Assembly: GCA_011033025.1 (NCBI GenBank)
Contig: WFMF01000380.1
Coordinates: forward strand, 1 to 64,000
Reading direction: 5' to 3'
Length of the DNA: 64,000 nucleotides
Source of the DNA: Beroe forskalii
Lineage: Eukaryota > Ctenophora > Nuda > Beroida > Beroidae
The translations under genes were made by a program, and so were the position numbers. Of the stretch, positions 33,711-46,289 are shown piece by piece. A model generated the notes under the pieces. That model did no database searches. It was not told the DNA's origin and saw nothing but the letters and a program-made list of their open reading frames with translations. Every line of letters starts with the position of its first letter. The first letter of the stretch is position 1.

Positions 33711-36390
33711 AATATGAATGGCTAGTGAGGCCAGTAAGGGGCCAGTGAGGGGCCAATGAGGGGCTAGTAAGGGGCTAGTGAGGGCTAGTGAGGGGGCCAG
33801 TAAGGGCCAGTGAGGGGCCAGTGAGGGGCTAGTAAGGGGGCTAGTAAGGGGCTAGTGAGGGGCTAGTAAGGCCAGTGAGGCTAGTAAGGGGGCTAGTGAG
33901 GGCTAGTGAGGGCCAGTGAAGGCCAGTGGGGGCTAGTGAGGGGCTAGTGAGGGGGCTAGTAAAAGGCCAGTGAGGGGCTAGTGAGGGGCCAGTAAGGGGG
34001 GCCAGTGAGGGCTAGTAAGGGGCTAGTGAGGGGGCTAGTAAGGGGCCAGTGAGGGGCTAGTGAGGGGCTAGTGAGGGCTAGTAAAGAGAGCTAGTGAGGG
34101 CTAGTAAGGGGCTAGTGAGGGGCTAGTAAGGGGCTAGTGAGGGGCTAGTGAGGGGCCAGTAAGGGGCTACTGAGGGGCTAATGAGGGGGCTAGTAAGGGG
34201 GCTAGTGAGGGGGGCTGGTGAGGGCCAGTAAGGGGCTAGTGAGGGCTAATAAGGGGGCTAGTGAGGGCTAATAAGGCCAGTAAGGGGCCAGGGCCAGTGA
34301 GGGCTAGTGAGGGCTAGGAGGGGCCAGTGAGGGGCCAGTAAGGGCTAGTAAGGGCCAGTAGGGGCCAGTAAGGGGCCAGTGAGGGCTAAGGGGCCAGTAG
34401 GGGGCTAGTAAAAAGGGCTAGTGAGGGCTAATGTAAGGTGCTAGTAAGGGGCTAGTGAGGGGCTAGTAAGGGGCTAGTGAGGGGCTAGTGAGGGGGCTAG
34501 TAAAGGGCTAGTGAGGTAAGGGGCTAGTGAGGGGGCTAGTGAGGGGCTAGTAAGGGGCTAGTAAGGGGCTAGTAAAGAGGCTAGTGAGGCTAGTAAGGGG
34601 CTAGTGAGGTGCTAGTAAAGGGGCTAGTGAGGGGCTAGTAAGAGGGGCTAGTGAGGGCCAGTGAGGGCCAGTAAAGGCTAGTGAGGGGGGCCAGTGAGGG
34701 CTAGTAAAGGGGGCTAGTGAGGCTAGTAAGGGGCTAGTGAGGCCAGTAAGGGGCTAGTAAGGCCAGTGAGGCCAATAAGGGCTAATAAAGGGGCTAGTAA
34801 AAAGGCTAGTAAGGCCAGTGAGGGGCTGGTGAGGCTAAAGGGCTAGTGAGGGGCTAATAAGGGGCTAGTGAGGGCTAATAAGGGGCTAGTAAGGGGCTAG
34901 TAAGGGGCTAGTGAGGGGCTGGTGAGGGCTAGTGAGGGCCAGTGAGGGGCTAGTAAGGGGGCTAGTAAGGGGCTAGTAAGGGGCTAGTGAGGGGCTAGTA
35001 AGGGGCTAGTAAGGGGCTAGTAAAGGGCTAGTGAGGGGCTAGTAAGGTGCTAGTAAGGGGCTAGTGAGGGGCTAGTAAGGGGCTAGTGAGGGGCTAGTGA
35101 GGGGCTAGTAAAGGGCTAGTGAGGGGCTAGTAAGGGGCTAGTGAGGGGCTAGTGAGGGGCTAGTAAGGGGCTAGTAAGGGCTAGTAAATGGCTAGTGAGG
35201 CTAGTAAGGGACTAGTGAGGTGCTAGTAAAGGGGCTAGTGAGGGCTAGTAAAGGGGCCAGTGAGGGGCCAGTGAGGGGCTAGTAAAGGGCTAGTGAGGGC
35301 TAGTAAGGGGCTAGTGAGGGGGGCTAGTAAGGGGCTAGTGAGGGGCTGGTAAGGGGCTAGTGAGGGGCTAGTAGTAAGGGCTAGTAAGGGGAGGCTAGTG
35401 AGGGGGCTAGTGGGGGGCTATTAAGGGGCTGAAAAGGGCTGGTGAGGGGCCAGTAAAGGGGCCAGTGAGGGCTAGTGAGGGGCCAGTGAGGGGCTAGTAA
35501 GGGCTAGTGAGGGGCTAGTAAGGGGGCTAGTGAGGGGCTAGTGAGGGGCTAGTAAGGGGCCAGTGAGGGGCTAAGTAAGGGGCTAGTGAGGCTAGTAAGG
35601 CTAGTGAGGCTAGTAAGGGGCTAGTGAGGGGGGCTAGTGAGGGGCTAGTGAGGGCTAGTAAGGGGCTAGTGAGGGGCTAGTGAGGGGCTAGTAAGGGGGC
35701 TAGTGAGGGGGCTAGTGAGGGGCCAGTAAAGGAGCTAGTGAGGGCTAGTAAAGGGGGCTAGTGAGGGGCTAGTAAAGGGGCTAGCGAGGGCTAGTAAGGG
35801 GGCTGATGAGGGCTAGTGATTAAGAATGGAAACAATATTAAGGAAATTGTTTCGAAGGAATAAGTGAGGCTAGTGAAGAAAAGCATTCAAATTGTTTTAA
35901 TGGATGTCATAATTTTGACATTTTGACGACAAATGTACTCTCGTGGGGGCTAGCTCATTCAGTCAAATTTAGCCCCATTAGCCCCTCATATGGCTGCTTT
36001 AGCCCCCATATAGGTGCCTAGGCCCCTCTACGGAAATGCGTAGATACATAATTCGTGGGGGCTAATGGGGGCTAAATTCGTTAAAACGTCTTGTGAGGGG
36101 CTATGAGGGGCTAAATTGTAGATTTAGCGCCCATGGGGAAGCATGAGGGGCTAGTGAGGGGGCTAGTGAAGGGGCTAGTGAGGGGCTAGTGAGGGGGCTA
36201 GTGAGGGGCTAAGTGAACTTTTGGCCCTCACCGTGAAAAGGGCTTACATAATGCAAATAGCCCCCACCGTATATTAGCGCCCATGGGGCTAGACACCAAG
36301 ATTAGCCCCTCACTAGCCCCCCTGGCCTCAACCCCTCACGTAGCCCCCATGGGGGCTAATGGGGGCTATTTTACGCTGAAATCAGTCATG
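33711..36390. repeat. GGGGCTAGTGA word array (right copy)
   Basis: About 2.1 kb of AGTAAGGGGCTAGTGAGGGG words with GGCCAGT/GGCTAGT alternation. Interrupted by unique sequence at 35818-35950, then mixed orientation GGGGGCTAATGGGGGCTA to about 36370. It mirrors 29030-30836. The lengths of the two copies differ and both may be mis-sized by assembly. Confidence 0.9.
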
Positions 36391-37314
36391 TTCCTCTACT
36401 ACCATTTCGCCTGACAATGCATATATTTTCTCTAGTTTATATGATCAGTGAAAAAATATACAATAAACAAAATTGAAAATCAAGTAAACACATGTCCATT
36501 TGGTGGGTATATCATAATAGAGACCAATATTTTGAATTAAATTGAATTGACAGAAAAACTGGAAGAAATTGTCTGTAAAACTTGTCAAGGATACTTACAA
36601 TAAACTTGAGTACCTATAATTGACCTAAAATAACTGTTCAAATCAGGCATGAAAATTCGGCAATATTCTGCCTCAAAAGTACATATCAAGTGGCACCAAC
36701 AACTTTCAGTGAAAACTTACAATATACTATTGTATACTAATAATATACTAGATTGAAAAGAGCATAAATAGATGTTCATATTGGGGAGTATAAAGTGGGT
36801 AATATTTTGCTACTTTGCTAATTTTGTCTTTTACTAACTAGATGAAATTATCTGTAAAACTTGTTAGTGAAAACTTAAAATGGACTAGATTGAACTTGAC
36901 AGAAAATATCAGGTCATATTGCTTAATTGGGCATGAAAATTAGGCATTGTTTGCTTCAATCAGACATGCATCATAAGCAGCACCAAAGTCTTCTTAAAAT
37001 TTTCAGTGAAAACTTACCATAAAATAGATTAAAAATACCTGTTCATATTAGACATCAGAATTGGGCAATTGCCATGAATATTATTATTTTATTAAGGGGC
37101 ACCAAAGCTAAAAATTGTTAGAGAAAACTTACTATGAATTAAATTGAAATATAATGTTTAGTATAAAAGCAGACAATATTTAGATAGTTTTGAACATTAA
37201 TAAAGACAAAAATCTAGATTAAATTGTAGTAAAATACTTGGCATTGAATACTTACAGTAAACTAGATAGAAATTGACATGAAAATTAGGTCAAAGTGTCA
37301 CATAAGGGTTGTGA

Positions 37315-38155
37315 ATTTTGTCCAATGGATCCATTCATGGATCTATCATGTTCAATGTACATGTCCAATGGATGTCCATTGGAGCATTGGACATCCATTG
37401 AACATGATGTCCATCAGTAAAATTTTCCAATGGTGTTCAATGGATCCAATGGATCGATTTTTGATGTTCAATGGACATGTTTAATGAATCTAATGGATAT
37501 TTGATTGATCAATCTGAGTGGATCCATGGTGGACACAATCACCAAACATGGTTTAGTACTTTAGTAGATGGACATCAGTCTGGTATTATTCTGTTCAATG
37601 GACCAATTGTGTCCATTGGATTCAATGGATCCATTGTGTCCATTGAACACCATTGAACATGCCCATTGGATCCATTGGATGCATTGCACATTGTGTCCAA
37701 TGGATCCATTGTGTCCAATGGACGAAATTAATCCATTGGATCCAATTTAGAAACAGTGTGCAATGGACATGTCCAATCAAGGAAAAAGCAATTTCAAGGA
37801 AAAAGCAATTTGTATTTCATTTCTTTATTACACACACAAATGGTGTTCTATGGACACATTGGATTCAATGGACACAATGGATCCATTGAACAAAAACACC
37901 AGACCGATGTCCATCTACCAAACCATGTTTGGTGATTGTGTCCATTGGATCCACTCAAATGGATCCATTGAACATCCATTGGATCCATTGTACATGTCCA
38001 TTGAACATCAAAAATGGATCCAATGGATCCATTGAACACCATTGGACAATTTTACCGATGGACATCATGTTCAATAGATGTCCATTGGATGTCCAATGGA
38101 AGTCCATTGGACATGATGAATCCACTGGATCCATTGGACAAAATTCACAACTTAT
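37315..38155. repeat. TCCAATGGA word array, right arm
   Basis: Uninterrupted mirror of 24045-24455 plus 26546-26895, including the empty site GATCCATT at 37669-37676. Confidence 0.85.
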
Positions 38156-38952
38156 GTGACACTTTTACCGAAAAATTAGTCAATTGGTGCCTCAAATAGA
38201 CACATCAAGTGGCACCAAAATCTAGGTAAAATTTTCATTGTAATAACCAGCCCTAAATGCATGTCCACATTGTAAAGTATAGAATGAAAATTATTCTGCC
38301 TTAAATAGACGAAGAAACGAGATGAAATTCACAGTAAAACTTGCCAGTACAAACAATAGATAAATGGAAATCATTTCGCCTCAAATATAGAAAATGAAAC
38401 AAGATGAAATTTTCAGTAAAATGTGTCAGTAAAAACAATAGATAAGCATGGAATACATGCTCACATTAAGAAAAAAAAGTGGGCTATGTTTAGCTCATAC
38501 TGTGACTGGGAGTAGAAGTGGGAAACATGTACCACAAAGCTGCATGAGTTGACACCATGAGTTGGCTGATGTGACTTACCTACATAAACTAGAAATTCGA
38601 GATCAAAAAATGGACAAAATTTGGTCTTAAATGAGACACACTATCTAAAATGGCACCCAGATGTAGCCAAATTTACACCAGGGATCGGAATCCTGTATGG
38701 GATACAGAGCAGCCCAAAAACTATATATTATGCTGTAAAGAATACCAGATTACCAGAATACCAGAATACAAGATTGAAATAAGAAAAATGAATTCTTATC
38801 ATGGAGAATAAGGCTTCTGGATGTGAAGAATCGTATTGCATTTGCAATTGGCATTGCAGAGTAACATGGGCTTGCAAATAGTTATGAAGACAGAGTCAAA
38901 AAGAACATTTTGAAAGAACATCAAATGGTTAATTTTAGCATCAGCCGATTGA

Positions 38953-39210
38953 TTGTTGAAAGTTCTGAGAATCAATCAAGCTGCAACATCAAACATTACA
39001 CAGATTGTAGAAGAAAAGAATGCTGCTAAAATAGAAGTTCCTATGAAACATTCATGGAAGTTGCATCCAGTGGGGATAAGTCATGAGAGTGATTCTGAAG
39101 ATTTTTCCACAAACACTACTAAAGACGTACGGCGCGGCGTCATTTCTTTTAACGTCAGTTCCGACGGTTCAAATCCGACCGTCAAAACGACAACCCGGAG
39201 CGAGAAATAG
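38953..39210 (+). other. Open-frame fragment at the palindrome tip (right copy)
   Basis: The frame reads INQAATSNITQIVEEKNAAK, then KHSWKLHPVGISHESDSEDF, and ends VKTTTRSEK with a stop at the exact element edge. The left copy (22976-23210) differs by a few substitutions and both remain open. No recognised domain. It could be a captured coding exon; confidence is low because 85 codons can stay open by chance. Confidence 0.3.
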
Positions 39211-39455
39211 GGCCCTGGTTTAGCGCTTGCCGCGCCGCGCACTCTGTGCGCGTAACCAGGGCCCTGGTTAGGGCAACACGCGCGCGCAGCGTAATTTTCA
39301 AAGAAAAACACGCGCGCGCAGCGTTTTCAAGGAAAAACACGCGCACGCAGCGTTTTCAAGGAAAAACACGCGCGCGCAGCGTTTTCAAAGAAAAAACGCG
39401 CGCGCAGCGTTTTTTTTTTATTAAAAACACGCCGCGCCCGTGTTTTTGAAACCCT
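39211..39455. repeat. CG-rich tandem repeat next to the palindrome
   Basis: GGGCCCTGGTT occurs twice. It is followed by about five copies of a 28-30 bp unit, GTTTTCAAGGAAAAACACGC plus GCGCGCAGC, ending near CCCGTGTTTTTGAAACCC. Strikingly CpG-rich in an AT-rich setting. Confidence 0.8.
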
Positions 39456-39571
39456 AGTGAATTAACAATTACAAAATATTAAGATATTACACTCATATTG
39501 ATTATTTACAAAATTAAAGAGGTTTTAAAAATCAATATTGAATATCGAATATGTACATTTTATATTTCAGA

Positions 39572-39737
39572 ACGTTACAAAATATCTTAAATAATCACGA
39601 ATTATTTTGTAAGGCGGTCATCGGATCAGTCTCATTGCACATTGCATGGGATTTTACATTCAATTCCGTACATGATCCTATGACCTATATTGATGCGTCT
39701 GCTGGTATATGTATTTCAAATTTAAATTTACAATGGT
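39572..39737 (+). CDS. Unassigned internal exon candidate
   Basis: An acceptor TTTATATTTCAG is followed by an open frame containing LQNILNNHELFCKAVIGSVS and ending NLNLQW at a good donor (CAATG|GTAAGT). Protein-like, not recognised. The next obvious acceptor (TTGCAG at about 39780) does not preserve the frame, so its partner exon is unknown. Confidence 0.3.
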
Positions 39738-39977
39738 AAGTTAGTTTTACATCTCTGTAGTTTTAGAGCTATAATTGCAGACCTGAAGATGTCTTAGAAC
39801 GACGAACTTGATTGTCATTGAAGGACCACATCGTTATCGCATTTGCACTTTTAACACTGGGTCAAAAGAGAATAAATCATGTACCCGCTAATTGTAATCA
39901 TGCGACTCTTATTCAACGAACCGATCAATATACTCAACGAAATTGAAAGATTTCGTCAAAACTTCAGTCCTTAAACG

Positions 39978-40185
39978 ACTGTCTAAAGCTCAAGACCTGC
40001 AAAGAGCTCTTACGTCTTACTCACGCTCCTCCACGATCCCGTTTCAGATGTTAACTGTCAGTCAATTGTTAAAGCGTTTGAGGAGTTTGAGCGTATCCTC
40101 TGTCAGTTATCCATCCAAACCTCCCGATCACTGCCCCTAGAGTGTGCTGCGTGGGTGCACCTCCTGAAAATTAGAGAAATTTAGT
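39978..40185 (+). CDS. Unassigned helical coding fragment
   Basis: A frame reads YVLLTLLHDPVSDVNCQSIV, then KAFEEFERILCQLSIQTSRS and ECAAWVHLLK before a stop; an AATAAA lies near 40330. It looks like real amphipathic helical protein and could be a terminal exon. No family recognised, and its relation to the 41.4-kb gene is unclear. Confidence 0.3.
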
Positions 40186-41411
40186 GACCTGAATTGGAGA
40201 GGAATGGGTGAACTATACTAAATCGTGATTCAAATCTAAAGATTTTGGAATTCATTTCAATAATATGATTATTGATTTGGAAAATTAGACACAAAAATGG
40301 AGAGATTCAGATAAATGTTTTGGTGTAAGTTGAATAAACGTATTCATCCTCAATCTTTCAATGGAGATAGTCAAGTCTAGACTTTGGACTAACGTATGAT
40401 AATTACCTACTTCTGACGTTTTCCATTTTTATTAGGTACAGTTACAGTCGTAGTAGAATGAAGTCAGGCAGAAACAGATGGAGAAATTCACTGGGCATTT
40501 TAAATACTGCGCATTATCTCATTATCTCTTCATAATCACATAGAATTAATTGCATAGGAAATATTCCACGCGCGTACAAGAAACGACTTTATTCCACATT
40601 TGATGACAATTTTCTCATCTGGCATTTCGGTTGGAAATCACACCACAAAGCCAGCATTTAGCTTTTTGTTTGAGGCCTCCTCCAGAAACAAAGTGGTCCT
40701 TCTTGTAATTTGTGCTTTGTCAAAGTGGAGATTTCGTGTCTGATACCGATCAATGATGATCAGTCTGGTTTGAATCCCAAACATTTTCCTATGTGTGTTA
40801 GTAGGTTGGTATTACGGTTCAGAGTTGTGTGAGAGTTGAGGCTATCAGAAATACTCCTGTTGAGTAATATGTACCATGGTGCTATGATAGGTCACTAGTT
40901 TTACACTTGTATAAAACAGAATAAGCTTCACGCGTGTCTGCCTTTTTACCTGAGTTTTACGTAGGTTGCTGTATAACATCGGCCAAAGACGACTCTGAAC
41001 ATTTTAAAGGGAATTCTGTGCAAGGCTCGGTGATTGAAGTATCTTTTGTTCTTAAATGTTTACTGTCTTTTTATCTGTTCCCTCTTTTAAACGGAAGAGT
41101 GTTTTTATTGTGTTCTAAACTTGTTAAGTGAAGTTTTTGTTAATTGTTCTTTCTAACAATGGTTTAGCTCAACATAAAGCTGTGATGAAATGTTTTGAAG
41201 ATACCGAATATCATTTCAACAGTTTCAAACGTTTCTTGTATCTTTCTTTTAGAGATCCTGTCCCGTGTTGTCTTAGATAGAAATATAAATACGTAATAAT
41301 CTTTAAGTTCAAAAGAATGGTCGCTTCTTGCACCTACGTTAAGGCCAGGATATCTTGTTTGCCTAAAAATAAAAGGGGTTAAACTTAAGCTGTGAATTCG
41401 TTTCTCTTCAG
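40186..41411. other. Gene-less stretch, probably intronic or intergenic
   Basis: AT-rich sequence with no convincing exon. If the pieces at 39.5-40.2 kb belong to the 41.4-kb gene, this would be an intron. Confidence 0.35.
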
Positions 41412-43598
41412 CAACCTTCTCACTTCAGATTCACAGTCGCTAAGTACGCTGGTATTCAGGACTACAATGACGTACAGATAGTCAACTACTCTCTACTTTA
41501 CCAGGTTACAAGGGGGAGTATGGTAATCAAATTCAAATTCACTGCAGCTGGTTTTTTCGGAAGTTACCCAGAAGTAATCAATCCAATGGTTGTTCATTCT
41601 AACCTAAGTTATCTCTCCTCTGGTTCATTCTAACACAAGTAATCTCTCCTCTGATTCAGGAAGTGTTTGGTAAGAGGGGTCTGATAACCTGCGTGCTCAC
41701 CAACACTACCCTCTACCTAATCAAGGAGGATAACATCTTCTGGCCCCTACCCCAGTCTAACCAGCACAGGTGAGAGGGTGACATTGCTTCTTCTCATCAG
41801 AATACATACCATTTCTGTAACCCTGAAACCCTCTCCTGCCATAGCAATTTCCCTGAAATCCCCTAAAAAACAAGCTAATTAAAACGAGCCAATCAAAACA
41901 AGCTAATCCTTTCTGAAATCTCTGAGCTCTCAATTCCCAGAAAACCCCTTAACCCCTCAAAGCAAGCTAACCAGTTACCAACCCCTTGGCAGGATGCCGA
42001 ACTCTCTCCAGTTCAAGGTAGTGGAGTGCATTCCTCTGGATGACATCATGTGTATCCACTACACCAACTTTACCAGCTGCGATCTGATCATCCTATTCGA
42101 GAACACCGACATCCACAACGGCTTCTCCCGCAACGACAGGTGAGGTTAACTTTCGGTGGGTGTTTAACTGCTTTGTGCCTTTTTACTCTTTTAATTTTAA
42201 GTTTCTAAGTTTGTGTACCCTTGACTTTTGATCTCGAACTCATATTTGCAAAAAGTGTTTCTTGACTAAGTTCATCCAGAAACTTCTGACTACCTAGAGG
42301 TACGGAGAGGTCAGCCCTGTTTCCAACCTCCTACTGTAGTCTTATCGTTTTCTAGGCCTGTAATCCACAAGCCCTTTGAACTTGCAGTTCCTGTGTGTAC
42401 TGTGTATGCAATGTTACATCACGATCTAATCACACCTAATCCCACTCCGATACTGTTAATCACACCTAATCCCATTGGATAGTGTACTACACTCCTCAAA
42501 TCGTAGGTTTTTACAACGAGCGCTGTAGACGACTAGACGTTCAGAAAGTGTTTAGTGTAAAAACTGTATCTCCATGAGGCATCAGCCCAAGAGCAGGCGA
42601 CTCCTTGCAAACAACACCCCATGTAACGCTATGATAATGACGTCACCTCCAGTGCATATACTACTCATGTGTACCATGTGTTGTTTAATAACAGGAGCAG
42701 GGATTTATCTGTGTTGATTGCGGGCTGACAAAGTGGAGGTTTTAGACTCCAGTTGCTCACCTGGTTTTTAGCAGGATTTGAGGGTCGTTTACTGGTGATA
42801 CCGCCCATTTTATAACGTACGATGCGAAAAGAATGATTCTGTTTTTGTGTATTATCTTGATTCTTGCATCTGGTTGAAACTGTAGAAACTTAGAAACCGT
42901 AGTTGATTGATGCAAAGATCTCAATATTCATCAGATTTCTTACGCTGGGTGCGTTACACTGGTTGCTTGCTGTGAAGTAAAGCTTTCAATGCTGCGTGTA
43001 CCCATGTAGTGCAAGTTGCTGCAGGCTTGTGGGCTTGTGAACTGGAGTTTTTAAGCAGTGAGGGTTGAATTGCTAAAAGTGGATTGTTTAGGAGTTTTGC
43101 CGCTCTTATTGCGCATTTATTGCTTGAATTTGTGTTATACTCAATCCGTTTATCAGTTAGCGTCGGTTTTTCTCAGGACTGGCTACATTTTACTATGCAC
43201 ACTTCGCAAACCCGCCCCCTATTTAGTTCTCGTTAATAGGGGACCTCGTTATCTGAAATCACTCGAACCAGCACAATTCTCGGATAATTCCCGTCACATT
43301 ATCCCATGTTCATTGTTCCCTATTCCCTGATCCTCACTCCTGACTCTCACTCCCCCCTCTCACCCCTCACTCCCCATTCCCCCCCACTCCTCACTCTGAC
43401 CCTCAATCCCACTCCTGATTCTCTGACAGTCCGCCTCTCAGTTTGAAGCAGGAGCAGTTCTGTCTGATCGAGGCAGTAGAAACCCTTGGTAAGACAGTGA
43501 CCCTGCACACTACCACCCTCCAACAGAGAGACCACCTCATCCGGGTGATGAGCCAACTGACTGCAGAGGAGATACCAGTCAAGAAACTTGGCACCTGA
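41412..43598 (+). CDS. 3' part of an unrecognised gene, PH-like domain candidate
   Basis: Four phase-consistent exons: 41412-41504, 41660-41769, 41993-42139 and 43430-43598, all bounded by AG/GT. The protein reads FTVAKYAGIQDYNDVQIVNY, then CVLTNTTLYLIKED, VVECIPLDDIMCIHYTNF, then QEQFCLIEAVETLGKTVTLH and HLIRVMSQLTAEEIPVKK before the stop. Alternating short beta-strand-like segments followed by a final helix resemble a PH-like or GRAM-like fold, as in C-terminal regions of scaffold proteins such as STK11IP or nischarin. That comparison is inference from the pattern, not a recognised match. The 5' exons are not found. The last codons plus stop are tandemly duplicated downstream. Confidence 0.6.
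41588..41652 (+). repeat. Tandem duplication of an acceptor-side pyrimidine tract
   Basis: Two copies of about 32 bp (GTTCATTCTAAC, then A/C-rich, then ATCTCTCCTCT) sit directly before the acceptor at 41659 of the 41.4-kb gene. Confidence 0.75.
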
Positions 43599-43665
43599 CC
43601 AGGTCACCATGGCACAAGTCAAGAAACTTGGCACCTGATCAGGTTACCTTGGCACCTGACCAAGC
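43576..43665 (+). repeat. 40-bp duplication containing the stop codon
   Basis: GTCAAGAAACTTGGCACCTG followed by A occurs at 43579 and again 40 bases later; a third partial copy follows. The first copy encodes the last residues VKKLGT and the stop, so translation ends before the duplicate. Confidence 0.8.
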
Positions 43666-45385
43666 AAAACATATATTTTTAACTAGGCTTGTTGAATTAG
43701 ACATTTTTTCATTGATTTCAGTGTTTAATAAGCGTGTTTTTAATTAATTCATAACGAAATTTCTATTGATTTTTACAAATTTGTATACCCCTTTAATCTT
43801 TATGAATTGAATATTAGAGAAATTTCATTCATTTTAAAGAATTTTTACTCATTATATTTGTATGACCACTCCATGGTGTAACTATCATCAAAGCAGATTT
43901 GTTAATTGTTTAATTATTCAATTTGCATGTTTCTCATCGTTATTGTAGTTTTCTGGAGGTCTTTTTCCCTTTACATCACGAAATAGGCGGCAAAAATTAT
44001 CATTCAGTCAACAAGACTTCAGCATGTTAAATCATCATAATGAAGTCATCAACTCCCCACGCTAACCCCTGATAATGACGTCATCTTGAGCCACATCTTG
44101 CTCACATTCCATGTTGAGGTGTTAATTAACTTCTTATTGCTTTATTGTAGTCCAGAGTCATTATCATACAGTGAAAACGTTAATTTATGCAGTATGAGAT
44201 CACTAAACACTGTTCTAAACCATGGTAATGACGTCACTCTAAACCACCTATTCTATTTTTCAAAGTATCTTCAGATCAAATATTATCTCGGGTAATGATG
44301 CTTGTTGTGCGGAACACTTAGTTCAGACTTGTTTTAGTAATGATGTCTTTATTGAAGTCGAATTCCTGTCCATATCCTAGTTTATTGGTTTGATGATGTC
44401 TTTATCCTAGCATTTAATATGAAGTTGATTGGTTTAATGGTGTCTTTATCTTTAACAATTCACATGCAGTTCATTGATTGAGTTCACTATGTTTGTAGAG
44501 TTTATACTTAAATCTAATATACTTAAATTTATAATCAAGCAGAGTTTAAACTGATATTGGGTGTGGTTTTACTAAAATTTTAAATGAGGTTTTTCATCAT
44601 TGAGGCATCTCAGATCCATTAACTTATCATATTCAGCCTCTAAAACGCTGTGAAACTGCAGTGGTAGAGACTAGAGGTACCTAAAGTATGTGAATTTCTC
44701 GAATAGTTTGAATTTTGAAATTGATAATTGATTAATTGATAATCGTGCGATTTCATCCCGATCCCATTCGGAGAATTTAGGATAGCTTAATTTCTACTTT
44801 TTGTGTATTTATATGTGTTGATTTATGCGTGTTCCAATTTTAATTTTGATTGAAATTATCAGATCAATTTAAAATATCAAAATATTAGAGTTTTATGACT
44901 GTCATATGATTTTATGATAAATTTATTACGATGACGATTGATGTACATTGTACATTGTGTAAGTGTTAGAATGTTTGAATTAATACACCGCACTTTATTA
45001 TACCCATTTTCTCCGATTCTAAAACATGCGAAACCAAAACTAAATCATCTCAATATGTTACCTTATCTTTGTAACTTTTGTAATCGATGTTTTAAAGTTA
45101 AATACCCGTTGGTTCAACGTCGTTCGTTTCCGGAATGATCAGTGGTCTATGATGGATTTGTATCATCGTTTTCTGTTTACAACTTTGCTACTTTTGTTAG
45201 CTCCTAAACCCCCGACTATTTTCATGTTCTAACCCTCTCTAACATAAGGTTCCCGCCGCCTCCTACTGTTTTAATCTTCTGAACCCCCATCTTACACTAG
45301 GTTCTAGAAATGGGAGTGTGAGGGATGAGGAATCTCCATGGTGATTCAAGACCGTGCTTCCCTCTGTAGCTCTCCTAGCAAGTGA

Positions 45386-45386
<1 letters not shown>

Positions 45387-45453
<67 letters not shown>

Positions 45454-45462
45454 GGCTGTCTG
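45387..45462. repeat. (TGTC)n microsatellite
   Basis: About 18 near-perfect TGTC units, decaying at the 3' side. Confidence 0.97.
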
Positions 45463-46289
45463 TTAGTTTGTCTGTACGTTTTTCTGTAAGGATACGCGTT
45501 TGTCAGTTTTTCTGTGTGTAAGTTTACCGAGCTGTGCATGTGTCTTTGGTGTTCGTTTATAATTTTATTCAGCCTGTAGCTGTCTGTACTATGCCTGTCT
45601 GTGTGTCTGTATCGGTATGGCAGTCTTCCAGTCTGTGTTCCTGTCAAATTTTCAGGATCTGTTCTCCAGAAGTTTAGATCTCTCGATATCCTTTATATCA
45701 AAAACACTGCCCCATCGGAGGACAGTGCCTCTTGATAAAGGGCATTGACAGATCTGAACTTTTTAATTCTGAAGAACAGAGAACATATTTTTATGATAAA
45801 CATCTCCAACTGTTCTATCCGATATGTTGTTAGAGTACCAGATGGTGAGGGGTGGGGTCTGGTAATTGGTTCATCTAATTCTCACTGTAAATATTCTCCT
45901 TTAGAGTTGGTAGACAGTAGACACGATACACCCACATCTAGTCATATGTGGGGAGGATGAAGAAATATCATTGAGAAGTTGATGTCAATCGCATTAGATA
46001 GACCCTGTCAATTTGATAGTTCGATTTATCATAGCCACGCGGAAAATCGAAGAATTTTTTTTAAATCCTTCGAAAAAATGTACAGTGATACGTGACTTCA
46101 AAAGTTCAAATGTCAGATGTTCAAAGAAATAGCGATAATATTCCACTTCGTAAGTACAGTAGATACAAACCAACCAATAAATGTTACCACTCTGAACGAT
46201 GCGTACCATGCCATGGCGCTTCTAAAGTTCTAAAATTCTCGACGCGCGAGTTTTCCATCATTGCTCTATCTGCGCGCTATCTATCCCTG

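Larger units (their letters stand above)
36400..39210. repeat. Outer right arm of the 16-kb palindrome
   Basis: Reverse-complement partner of 22976-28245 minus its two insertions. It carries its own small insert at about 37778-37841 (AT-rich, two copies of AAGGAAAAAGCAATTT), absent from the left arm. The right edge is sharp at GAGAAATAG (39210). Confidence 0.92.

Noticed and set aside
22976-39210. Target-site duplication for the whole 16-kb palindrome
   Set aside because: Flanks ATGAGGTAC and GGCCCTGGT do not match, so transposition of the whole unit is not supported at this locus.
45375-45647. Frame rich in Arg-Gln-Thr-Asp repeats
   Set aside because: Translation of the (TGTC)n microsatellite.
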